Below are positions 1 to 5,437 of a stretch of 5,437 nucleotides of DNA, in pieces. The position numbers were made by a program, and so were the translations under genes. The stretch spans positions 1-5,437 of the forward strand of contig JBLFXJ010000468.1 of assembly GCA_047609825.1 (NCBI GenBank), written 5' to 3'. Source of the stretch: GCA-2862545 sp047609825 (lineage in GTDB: Bacteria; Myxococcota_A; UBA796; GCA-2862545). The notes beneath the pieces were generated by a model. It made no database searches. It saw only the letters and a list, made by a program, of their open reading frames with translations, and was not told the origin of the DNA. Numbering within the stretch: the first letter of the stretch is position 1; each line of letters opens with the position of its first letter.

Positions 1-83
1 TTCGCGTACAGATGCACGACGCTCACCACCATGTGGCGTCCATCGGACGCAAACCGGGCATGCACGCCGACGAACGCGCTCAC
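1..83 (-). CDS. 5' end of an unidentified third gene of the minus-strand operon (partial)
   Basis: A GTG at 83-81 overlaps the TGA stop (82-80) of the preceding 312-aa gene in a GTGA arrangement. From it a frame stays open to the left edge for 27 codons, starting VSAFVGVHARFASDG and ending with a valine-rich stretch (MVVSVVHLYA). This repeats exactly the junction between the two genes upstream, so I read it as the next gene of the same operon, cut by the window. A weak AGGG lies about 10 nt before the GTG; coupling to the upstream stop is the better explanation for initiation. The fragment is too short to assign a family. The valine-rich tail could be a beta strand of a cytoplasmic domain and is not long enough to call a membrane segment. 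The alternative is a chance open frame after the operon's last stop, which is possible at this GC content. Confidence 0.5.
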   Translation of the reverse strand, partial: MSAFVGVHARFASDGRHMVVSVVHLYA

Positions 84-1018
84 AGCCGCCGGCCCTGCGC
101 TCCGATCGGCACCACGATGTTCCGAAAGCCCGCCCGCTCCGCCCACTCCCGCGCAGCGATGTAGGCCCGACCCTTCGCCGCGAACCGCCGCTCCCGGAAC
201 ACGCCATACCCAGGCGGCAGCCGCTCCTTCGGCGCCGACCGCCACGGGTCGAGGTGGGCCGAGGTCGCCACATCCCGGGACAGCACCTCCACCGCCGCGT
301 GCAGCAGCAGGCCCTCGCCGAGTGCTGCCGGCACGCCAGTGGGCAGCACCGCGCCAGGGAACCAGAACGGCCCGAGCCACCCCCGCGACAGCCGCACGGG
401 CTCGGCCTCGGTGCACTCCCGGAGCACGTCATACAGGTCGGTGAGCCGGGTCTCGAACTGCCGGGTGAGCAGGTGCTGCAGCGTCTCGTCTACGGTCGCC
501 ACGCCGTCCCTGGTCAGCCCCAGCGGCCCCGCCGACCGCCGACCGCCGGCCAGCTCGGCCCGGATCCGCACCCAGTACCCAGCAGGCGCGAGCCGGTCGT
601 ACGACAGCGACCACACCGCCCCCTCCCCCACCCACTTCAGGGCCACCACGAGCCGGGTGAGCGGGAGGACCGGCCCCTCGGCGAGCAGCAGGTGCAGCTG
701 CCGCCGGCTCCGCATCCGGGCCCCCAGGGCCGCGTCCAGGGACTCCGCATGCCGCACCTGGGCCAGCGACGGCGGGTCGGAGCGCTCTGCCGCCGCCGCC
801 TCCGCCACCACCCGCTCGAGCCAGGCGAAGGCCGGCATCCCGGTACTCGGGTCCACCTCCGCCGGGCCCACGAGATCGCCCGACACCGCCGGATCCACCG
901 CAGCCAAGTGCCGGTCGGCCTCCCGCAGCGGCACGTGGTCCTCGTTCGGCGCCAGGGCGTTCAGCGCCGCCCGCAGAGCCCGGGCATAGGGCCCCGCGCG
1001 CTCGGGCGACAGCTTCAC
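80..1018 (-). CDS. Hypothetical protein, 312 aa, second gene of the coiled-coil operon
   Basis: I do not recognise a family for this protein. It starts at a GTG (1018-1016) that overlaps the TGA of the upstream coiled-coil gene as GTGA. The in-frame codon two positions upstream of that GTG is a stop, so this is the earliest possible start. No signal peptide or membrane helix is visible, so it is probably cytoplasmic. Visible layout: a charged helical N-terminal region (about 1-50); an Ala/Glu-rich helix near 65-80; a basic stretch RMRSRR (101-106) leading into a hydrophobic segment (107-135); a segment rich in aromatics (WSLSYDRLAPAGYWVRIRAE, about 136-155) that looks like beta strands; a helical middle (170-205); a Trp/Phe/Gly-rich motif GWLGPFWFPG (213-222); and a basic C-terminus around RERRFAAKGRAY (275-286). 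No nucleotide-binding loop, metal cluster or catalytic signature was found. The likely role is as partner of the coiled-coil protein encoded just upstream, inferred only from coupling. Confidence 0.8.
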   Translation of the reverse strand: MKLSPERAGPYARALRAALNALAPNEDHVPLREADRHLAAVDPAVSGDLVGPAEVDPSTGMPAFAWLERVVAEAAAAERSDPPSLAQVRHAESLDAALGARMRSRRQLHLLLAEGPVLPLTRLVVALKWVGEGAVWSLSYDRLAPAGYWVRIRAELAGGRRSAGPLGLTRDGVATVDETLQHLLTRQFETRLTDLYDVLRECTEAEPVRLSRGWLGPFWFPGAVLPTGVPAALGEGLLLHAAVEVLSRDVATSAHLDPWRSAPKERLPPGYGVFRERRFAAKGRAYIAAREWAERAGFRNIVVPIGAQGRRL

Positions 1019-2028
1019 CCCTCACCCACGAGGTGCGCATCCACCTCCGCCTCCGCCGCCGCCCGCAGCTCGGTGTCATCCTCCAGCCGCACCACGTCGC
1101 CCTCGAGCCGCGCGAGCTGGGTGGTGACGAACGTGGCATCCTCCACGTTCGCGGCCTCGATCCGGTTGCGCAGCTCGGGCAGCACGTCGGCCAGGAACCG
1201 GCGGGAGCTCTCGATGTAGTGCTCGGTGGCGTCCATCGCGGCGTGCAGCTCCTCGATGGACTCCTGCAGCTCCGCCACCACCGCCGGCGCATCCGCCATC
1301 TTGCCCAGCGCCTGGAGGTTGCGCCCGGCCGCGTCCACCGTGTGGGTCGCCTGGATCACGTAGGTGGACATCTGCTCGTGGAGCGTGAGCACCGTGTCCC
1401 GCAGGGCCCGGGCCGGAGCCAGGTGCTGGCGGCACTGCTCGGCGGCGGTCGTGTGCAGCTGCAGAGTGATCATCTCGGTGCGAAGTTCGAATGTCACCCG
1501 GTCCCGCAGCCGCACGCGCTCGGCGTCGCCCAGGTCGTCATCCTCATCGAGCAAGGCCAGCGTGGCGTGCAGCTCCTGGATCCGCGACCGCGCCACGCTC
1601 TGGTTGTGCACCGCGTCGGCCAGGTCCTTGTGCAGCCGGTCCAGCTCCTGCTGCATCTCCAGCGCACACAGCTGCACCTCGTCGCTGAACCGGGACGCCT
1701 CCCGCAGGCGGGTGCTCACGTTGTTGTACTGGACGAGCAGCGCCTCGGTGAACGACCGCCGCGGGGCCGCTGTGCGCCACGGGGTGAGCCGCCGTGTGAT
1801 GGCCACGATCAGCCCGGTCTGCGACGCAGTCTGCTCGTGCTGCTGGAGCTCCACCTCCCGCCGCTGGAGCTCGCCGACCTCCGCCGCGAGGTTCTGGCCG
1901 AGGGCCTCGTGGGTGGTCGCCAGATCGTCGACCCGGTCCAGTGCCGCGCCGCGCCGGGTCTCGTTGTCTTTCCGACGGCGCTGCAGCACGGAGTGCGACA
2001 GATCCTCGCCGCGGTACTGCTCGGGCAC
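1015..2028 (-). CDS. Coiled-coil-rich cytoplasmic protein, possibly a distant TelA-like protein
   Basis: This protein of about 337 aa is almost entirely charged, heptad-like helix. Using numbering from the upstream GTG at 2034 (339 aa), predicted coiled coils lie at about 15-70, 95-160 and 250-335. A basic, proline-interrupted linker (TRRLTPWRTAAPRR, 80-93) separates the first two, and an acidic patch DEDDD sits at 163-167. There is no signal peptide or membrane helix. The start at 2028 is preferred because the Shine-Dalgarno AAGGGG (2041-2036) is 7 nt before it, whereas the GTG at 2034 abuts that site; the difference is two residues. Length and helix order resemble the TelA/toxic-anion-resistance family (PF05816), notably a long EL-rich helix, a D-AERVRLRD segment, a QHL-to-Thr-rich helix and a final LQESIEELHAAMDA helix. 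That is a pattern-level inference from memory, not a proven match. Alternatives are a PspA-like or other generic coiled-coil scaffold. It is the first gene of a coupled operon. Confidence 0.8.
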   Translation of the reverse strand: MPEQYRGEDLSHSVLQRRRKDNETRRGAALDRVDDLATTHEALGQNLAAEVGELQRREVELQQHEQTASQTGLIVAITRRLTPWRTAAPRRSFTEALLVQYNNVSTRLREASRFSDEVQLCALEMQQELDRLHKDLADAVHNQSVARSRIQELHATLALLDEDDDLGDAERVRLRDRVTFELRTEMITLQLHTTAAEQCRQHLAPARALRDTVLTLHEQMSTYVIQATHTVDAAGRNLQALGKMADAPAVVAELQESIEELHAAMDATEHYIESSRRFLADVLPELRNRIEAANVEDATFVTTQLARLEGDVVRLEDDTELRAAAEAEVDAHLVGEG

Positions 2029-2035
2029 GGCCACC

Positions 2036-2041
2036 CCCCTT
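2036..2041 (-). promoter_or_regulatory. Shine-Dalgarno site deciding the coiled-coil gene start
   Basis: The minus strand reads AAGGGGG GTG GCC GTG here. The purine run AAGGGG lies 7 nt before the GTG at 2028 but directly abuts the GTG at 2034. Normal spacing therefore favours 2028 as the initiation codon. Confidence 0.6.
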
Positions 2042-2074
2042 GCCTGCTAACCGGTCGGACTGCGCCTTCGGTCG

Positions 2075-2090
2075 CGCAGAACGCACGCCA
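2075..2090 (-). promoter_or_regulatory. Candidate sigma-54-type (-24/-12) promoter for the coiled-coil operon
   Basis: On the minus strand TGGCGTGCGTTCTGCG places GG and GC exactly 10 nt apart, as in the sigma-54 consensus TGGCACG-N4-TTGCW. The TGGC, the following G and the TGC match; the A, C, first T and final W do not. Transcription would start near 2065, leaving a leader of about 35 nt before the GTG at 2028. With only part of the consensus matched in GC-rich DNA, a chance match is a serious alternative. No clear -35/-10 sigma-70-type promoter was seen in the gap. Confidence 0.2.
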
Positions 2091-2259
2091 GCATGTCTCC
2101 AACTGTCCCCACCCGGACACCGTTCCGCGACTCGCGTGTCGGTAGCACCGAGTCTGCCAGCGCGGGACTCGACAGGGCGCCCGGTCGCACGAGGCCGAGA
2201 CACTTACCCCCGTCGCGACACCACCTCCGACCGACCGGGTGCCCCCTCCACTCCCGCCG

Positions 2260-3552
2260 CTACCGCCAGCCCAGGGTGCCGTCCTCCGCGACGCTCACCC
2301 CGGTCTCGGGGAAGTCCGCCGCCGACAGCTCGCGGATCTGGGCCCACGCCGCACCGGTCGGGTCGGGATGCGGCACCGCGTCGCCGTCGAGCATCATCGG
2401 ATGGATGGTGGCCTTGCCGAGCACCCCGTTCGCGGCCAGCTCCACCTCGAGCACAAGCGACGTGCCGGTGACCCCGCCGCCGCGCCCGAACTGCTTGTAG
2501 CCGACGAAGTTCCCCAGACTGTACGCGATCAACCGCCCCTTGTACACCTCCATCGCCCGGAGCACATGGGGGCCGTGGCCGAGCACGAGGTCGGCGCCGG
2601 CATCCACCGCCGCCCGGGCGAGCGCCTTCACATCGCCACGGCGCTCGCCCCACGCGATCTCCACCTCGCCCGGCACATGCCGCGCGCCGCCGCCCTCCGC
2701 CCCGCCGTGGAACGACAGGATCACCACGTCCGCCTCGCGGTCCGCCAAGGCCACCGCCGCCCGCACCTCGTCCAGCGCGTTCACGTTCAGGCAGCAGGCG
2801 CCGGAGTGGGCGGCGATGAGCGCCACCTTCGTCTCGCCCGCCGTGACGCGGGCCACGTCGCCATACCGACCGGCGTGCGCGATGCCCACGGCGTCGAGCA
2901 CGGCCATGCTCGCCTCCTGCCCCGGCGGCCCCGCGTCGAAGGCGTGGTTGTTCGCCAGCGACGCCATGTCGAGGCCGACCTCCTTCAGCACGGTGGTGTA
3001 CCGGCTGGGGGTGCGGAAGGCGTAACAGGAGGTGCTCTTCGGACCGCACTTCACCTGGGGCAGGTCATCGGCGATGGGCCCCTCGAGGTTCAAGAACGTG
3101 AGGTCGGTCCGGCTCAACACCGGCGCCACGTCGGCGAGCAGTCCCGCGCCATCGCCCGGGGGGAGCCGACCGGTGTACTCGGAGCCGAGCATGGTGTCAC
3201 CGGCCGCCGCGAGGGTGAAGGTGGGGCCCTCTGCCACCTGGGGGATGGGCCCGTCGGTCACTTCCACGGTCGCCAGCTCCGCCCGGGTGCGGGCCACGGA
3301 CCGCCAGAACCCGAGCTCGGGGCGGTCCGGATCCAGCGGCACCACGGCATCCCAGGCATCGGCCGCCTTCGCCAGGTCTCCCGAGATCCACTGGGCCCAG
3401 CCCAGCTCCCACCACGCATCGGCCCGGGTGGGCTCGGCCCCCGTGGCGGCGGTGAGGGCGGCGACGGCCTGGGCACCACGGCCGGCCCGGAGGTGCGTGA
3501 CGCCGTCCGCATACGGCCCCGCCAGCGCGGTCATCGATAGAAACGTGAGCAT
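2260..3552 (-). CDS. Exported TPR-CapA (PGA_cap) metallophosphoesterase-like protein
   Basis: This is a 430-aa protein of the CapA/PGA_cap family (PF09587). The family has a calcineurin-like metallophosphoesterase fold and is named for the poly-gamma-glutamate capsule protein CapA. Signature residues are all present: GDTMLG (118-123, D119), NLEGP (155-159), ANNHAFDAG with H203, H-x-G-x-E (H282, G284, E286), GHGPH (325-329) and YSLGNF (344-349). The first 11 residues (MLTFLSMTALA, then G) look like a short signal peptide with an ALA cleavage site, though the n-region lacks a positive charge. Residues about 12-78 resemble two TPR units (one contains WWELGWAQWISGDLAKAADA), an unusual N-terminal addition. 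Cysteines at 169, 176, 253 and 254 fit an extracytoplasmic protein with disulfides. The ATG at 3552 has AGGAG only 2 nt upstream; the frame is open far upstream but that stretch is antisense to the kinase gene. Substrate unknown; no capB/capC neighbours are visible, so capsule synthesis should not be assumed. Confidence 0.9.
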   Translation of the reverse strand: MLTFLSMTALAGPYADGVTHLRAGRGAQAVAALTAATGAEPTRADAWWELGWAQWISGDLAKAADAWDAVVPLDPDRPELGFWRSVARTRAELATVEVTDGPIPQVAEGPTFTLAAAGDTMLGSEYTGRLPPGDGAGLLADVAPVLSRTDLTFLNLEGPIADDLPQVKCGPKSTSCYAFRTPSRYTTVLKEVGLDMASLANNHAFDAGPPGQEASMAVLDAVGIAHAGRYGDVARVTAGETKVALIAAHSGACCLNVNALDEVRAAVALADREADVVILSFHGGAEGGGARHVPGEVEIAWGERRGDVKALARAAVDAGADLVLGHGPHVLRAMEVYKGRLIAYSLGNFVGYKQFGRGGGVTGTSLVLEVELAANGVLGKATIHPMMLDGDAVPHPDPTGAAWAQIRELSAADFPETGVSVAEDGTLGWR

Positions 3553-3600
3553 GGCTCCTGGTAGCCCGCGCGATACCCCAGGGCTCCAGGGAGCACCCGC
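3553..3600. promoter_or_regulatory. 48-bp divergent intergenic region
   Basis: The CapA-like gene and the ABC1 kinase gene start back to back with 48 bp between their initiation codons. The segment holds both Shine-Dalgarno sites: AGGAG at 3559-3555 on the minus strand and AGGGAG at 3588-3593 on the plus strand. It is too short for two ordinary separate promoters with leaders, so at least one promoter must extend into the neighbouring coding sequence or the two must overlap. I cannot pick convincing -35/-10 elements by eye. Confidence 0.5.
3588..3593 (+). promoter_or_regulatory. Shine-Dalgarno site of the ABC1 kinase gene
   Basis: AGGGAG lies 7 nt before the ATG at 3601, a near-ideal arrangement that supports this start over any internal one. 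Confidence 0.7.
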
Positions 3601-4935
3601 ATGGCCCGCAAGTCCGGTGGCCGGTTCAGCCGACTCGCCAAGCTCGGCAGCCTCACCGCCAACGTCACCGGCAAGTACGTGGGCAATGCGCTGCGCACGG
3701 CGTTCGCGGACGATGATGCGAAGAAGGCGGCCACGGAGCGCCTGCACCTGGACAACGCGAAGCAGATCGTCGCCACCGTCGGGCGCATGCGCGGTGCGGC
3801 CCAGAAGCTCGGGCAGCAGCTCGCCCAGGCCGCCAGCTCGCTGGACCTGCCCCCCGAGGTCGCGGGCACCCTGTCCAAGCTGAACTCGGAGGCCGAGCCG
3901 GTGCCCTTCGCCCACATCCGGGAGGATGTGGAGGCGGAGCTGGAGGCGCCGCTGCGGGAGCTGTTCCGCTGGTTCGATCCGGATCCCCTGGGCACGGCGA
4001 GCCTCGGCCAGGCCCACGTGGCGAAGCTGCACGACGGCGCCGAGGTGGTGGTCAAGGTGCTGCACCGCGGCGTGGAGGAGGGCGTCGACACCGACCTGCT
4101 CGCCTTGCGCGCGCTGCTGCTGAGCGGCCGGTTCGTCCGGCGCGACAAGGCCGAGGTGGAGGAGGCGTTCGATGAGATCCGCCTCCGGCTGAAGGAGGAG
4201 CTGGACTACCTCCAAGAAGCGGCGAACATCCAGGCCTACCACGAGCTGTTCCGCGACGACCCTGCGGTTCGGGTGCCGGCGCTGCACCCGGCGCTGTGCA
4301 CCCAGCGCGTGCTCACCATGGACCGCCTGCCCGGCAAGCATGTGCACGCCTGGCTCGAGGGCGGCGCCACCCGCGAGGCCCGCCAGCGCGCCGGCGAGAC
4401 CCTGGTGGATATCTACTACCGGCAGCTGTTCCGCCACCGCACCCTGCTCGCCGACCCCCACCCCGGCAACTACCTGTTCGAGGACGACGGCCGCGTGGGT
4501 CTGCTCGACTTCGGCTGCGTGAAGCGGTTCGACGAGTTCTGGATGGGCACCTACGCCAAGGCTGCCCTGGCCGCGAAGCACGACGACCGGGAGGCCGCAC
4601 TCGCCGCCGCCCTCCAGCTCGGAGCGTGGGATGGCACCAACCCCGCCGACGGCGACCTGATCTGGGACTTCTGCGACATCATCGGGCGCAGCTTCCGCAA
4701 GGGCCGGTTCACGGTCGGCTCGGGCCATGAACAGCTGATGCAGGAGATGAAGCCGTTGGGCCGACGGTTCGTCAAGCAGCCCACGGTGCACATCCCGCGC
4801 CACGTGCTGTTCGCGCACCGCGCCCTCGGCGGCCTGTACACAATGCTCCGCACCCTGGAGGTCACCCTGGACTTCGGCGCCATCATCGAGGGGCACGCCA
4901 CCCACGCCGTGGCCCGCGCCGAGGGTCGCCTGTGA
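3601..4935 (+). CDS. ABC1/AarF/UbiB-family atypical kinase (ADCK-like)
   Basis: This 444-aa protein has every hallmark of the ABC1/UbiB/COQ8 atypical kinase family. In order these are: KxGQ motif KLGQ (69-72) in the N-terminal extension; a loop PLGTASLGQAH (129-139) in place of the usual alanine-rich P-loop; the ATP-binding lysine K152 (VVVKV); the ExD motif ELD (200-202) followed by YLQEAANI; hinge region TMDRLPGK (239-246); catalytic-loop equivalent ADPHPGN (284-290); and metal-binding DFG (303-305). Family members such as UbiB and COQ8 support ubiquinone biosynthesis or lipid homeostasis, probably through ATPase activity rather than protein phosphorylation. The C-terminus lacks the pair of transmembrane helices found in E. 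coli UbiB, so this copy may be peripheral or soluble, and I do not assign it to ubiquinone synthesis. The ATG start has a good Shine-Dalgarno. The gene overlaps the downstream esterase by GTGA, implying co-translation. Confidence 0.95.
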   Translation: MARKSGGRFSRLAKLGSLTANVTGKYVGNALRTAFADDDAKKAATERLHLDNAKQIVATVGRMRGAAQKLGQQLAQAASSLDLPPEVAGTLSKLNSEAEPVPFAHIREDVEAELEAPLRELFRWFDPDPLGTASLGQAHVAKLHDGAEVVVKVLHRGVEEGVDTDLLALRALLLSGRFVRRDKAEVEEAFDEIRLRLKEELDYLQEAANIQAYHELFRDDPAVRVPALHPALCTQRVLTMDRLPGKHVHAWLEGGATREARQRAGETLVDIYYRQLFRHRTLLADPHPGNYLFEDDGRVGLLDFGCVKRFDEFWMGTYAKAALAAKHDDREAALAAALQLGAWDGTNPADGDLIWDFCDIIGRSFRKGRFTVGSGHEQLMQEMKPLGRRFVKQPTVHIPRHVLFAHRALGGLYTMLRTLEVTLDFGAIIEGHATHAVARAEGRL

Positions 4936-5437
4936 GGCCCGTCGTGCTCGTCCTGCTCGCGGCCTGCGTGGCGGAGCTCCCCGACGTCGAGGCCCCGTGC
5001 GAGGCGTGGGATGAGCCGGGCCTGTACCAGTTCAAGGTCACCACGAAGGAGGGCCCCAAGCGGCGGGCCTTCGTGTGGGTGCCCACCGGCGAGGGCCCGC
5101 GGAACATGGTGGTGGCACTGCACGGCGCCGCAAGCACGCCCACCGACTTCTCCGACGTGTCGCAGTACATGCGCGTCGCTGAGAATGAGGGCTTCGTGGC
5201 CGTTTTTCCCCAAGGCCGGGGCAGCCTTGCCAACTCATGGAACGCCGGCGACTGCTGCGGCTCGGCCCAGGCCGACCGGCGCGATGTGGATGATGTGGCC
5301 TACCTCGAGCAGCTCGTTCGTGAGCTCTCTCCGAAGGTCTGCGGTGCGAAGGTGCTCGGCACCGGGTTCTCCAACGGCGGCATGCTCGCCCACCGCTGGG
5401 CCTGCGAAGGCGAGCGGGTCGACGCCATCGTGCCGGC
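4932..5437 (+). CDS. Lipoprotein esterase of the LpqC/PHB depolymerase/feruloyl esterase type (3' partial)
   Basis: The GTG at 4932 overlaps the kinase stop (GTGA), with GAGG about 7 nt upstream. The 168 visible codons begin with the very short lipoprotein signal VRPVVLVLLAAC, a lipobox (LAAC) with the acylated Cys at 12, so the product should be anchored to a membrane outside the cytoplasm. The body is an alpha/beta hydrolase close to the Esterase_PHB family (PF10503, COG3509): oxyanion region LHGAAS (63-68), then VFPQG (91-95), the characteristic SWNAGDCCGSA (102-112) with DVDDVAYL (118-125), and the nucleophile elbow GFSNGG with Ser147. Family members cleave ester bonds in polyhydroxyalkanoates, feruloylated polysaccharides or acetylated xylans; the substrate cannot be told here. 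The catalytic Asp and His would lie beyond the window edge. Cysteines at 108, 109, 137 and 158 suggest disulfides, as in secreted relatives. Confidence 0.9.
   Translation, partial: MRPVVLVLLAACVAELPDVEAPCEAWDEPGLYQFKVTTKEGPKRRAFVWVPTGEGPRNMVVALHGAASTPTDFSDVSQYMRVAENEGFVAVFPQGRGSLANSWNAGDCCGSAQADRRDVDDVAYLEQLVRELSPKVCGAKVLGTGFSNGGMLAHRWACEGERVDAIVP

Larger units (their letters stand above)
2029..2259. other. Non-coding gap between the CapA-like gene and the coiled-coil operon
   Basis: This 230-bp stretch separates two minus-strand genes and should carry the promoter of the downstream operon. I see the ribosome site and the weak sigma-54-like element listed separately. Two short palindromes, GGGCGCCC (about 2175-2182) and GTCGCGAC (2212-2219), are present but unexceptional at this base composition. 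There is no stem followed by a T-run that would mark an intrinsic terminator for the CapA-like gene, and no tRNA or riboswitch fold is evident. The size of the gap contrasts with the overlaps inside the operon and argues that the CapA-like gene is a separate transcription unit. Confidence 0.5.

Noticed and set aside
254..2145. Long plus-strand frames (about 254-1219 and 1033-2145) opposite the left operon.
   Set aside because: They are rich in Arg/His/Pro/Gln with no domain-like patterning, while the minus-strand frames show coiled-coil heptads, coupled starts and ribosome sites. They are shadows of the real genes.
2051..2238. Inverted pair CCGGTCGG (about 2051-2058) and CCGACCGG (about 2231-2238) within the gap.
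   Set aside because: The arms are only 8 bp and lie about 170 bp apart; this is weak evidence for a structure or site in GC-rich DNA.
2170..2260. Possible terminator or operator formed by the palindromes GGGCGCCC and GTCGCGAC downstream of the CapA-like gene.
   Set aside because: Eight-base GC palindromes are expected by chance here, and neither is followed by a T-run or paired in a longer stem.
2239..3540. 433-codon plus-strand frame opposite the CapA-like gene.
   Set aside because: The composition is shadow-like (His, Arg, Gly and Gln rich), and the opposite strand has unmistakable PGA_cap motifs.
3553..4905. Minus-strand open frame continuous with the CapA-like gene and running antisense across nearly the whole ABC1 kinase gene (881 codons in total).
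   Set aside because: The opposite strand carries a complete kinase with all family motifs. The antisense part has low-complexity, His/Gln/Leu/Val-rich composition and no domain, and the CapA signal-like leader and AGGAG mark the start at 3552. It is a GC-bias shadow.
1..5437. Search by eye for CRISPR repeats, tRNA or rRNA genes, IS ends, attachment sites, toxin-antitoxin pairs and phage genes.
   Set aside because: No regularly spaced repeats, cloverleaf-like segments, transposase motifs or terminal inverted repeats were seen. The window is almost fully occupied by the six genes described.

Overview
This 5.4-kb window is very GC-rich (roughly 70% by eye) and densely coding. It holds six protein genes, four complete and one cut by each window edge. 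Organism: a high-GC Gram-negative bacterium is the best guess, possibly Myxococcota or another deltaproteobacterial-type lineage. The guess rests on frequent GTG starts, GTGA start/stop overlaps, a very short lipoprotein signal (lipobox LAAC at residues 9-12), and the mix of an ABC1/AarF kinase-like protein, a CapA-family protein and a CE1/PHB-depolymerase-type esterase. Nothing seen here fixes the phylum.

Left part, minus strand (about 2028 down to 1): a tightly packed run of three genes. First comes a cytoplasmic, coiled-coil-rich protein (about 337 aa) that may be a distant relative of the TelA toxic-anion-resistance family. Next is a 312-aa protein I cannot assign, then the first 27 codons of a third gene that leaves the window. 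Both junctions are GTGA overlaps, so the genes are probably translationally coupled and work together. This unassigned operon is the most likely source of novelty here.

Middle (2029-2259): a 230-bp non-coding gap upstream of that operon. It holds a good Shine-Dalgarno sequence, a weak sigma-54-like promoter candidate and no convincing terminator.

Right part: a divergent pair separated by only 48 bp. On the minus strand (3552-2260) is a probably exported 430-aa protein with N-terminal TPR-like repeats fused to a CapA/PGA_cap metallophosphoesterase-like domain. On the plus strand (3601-4935) is a complete ABC1/AarF/UbiB-family atypical kinase. Its stop overlaps by GTGA the start of a predicted lipoprotein esterase of the LpqC/PHB depolymerase/feruloyl esterase type, truncated by the right edge after its GFSNG nucleophile elbow.

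No tRNA, rRNA, CRISPR array, insertion sequence or mobile-element signature was seen. The many other long open frames are antisense or frame-shifted shadows, as expected at this GC content. The right half is made of known families in a somewhat unusual arrangement; the left operon is genuinely unassigned.
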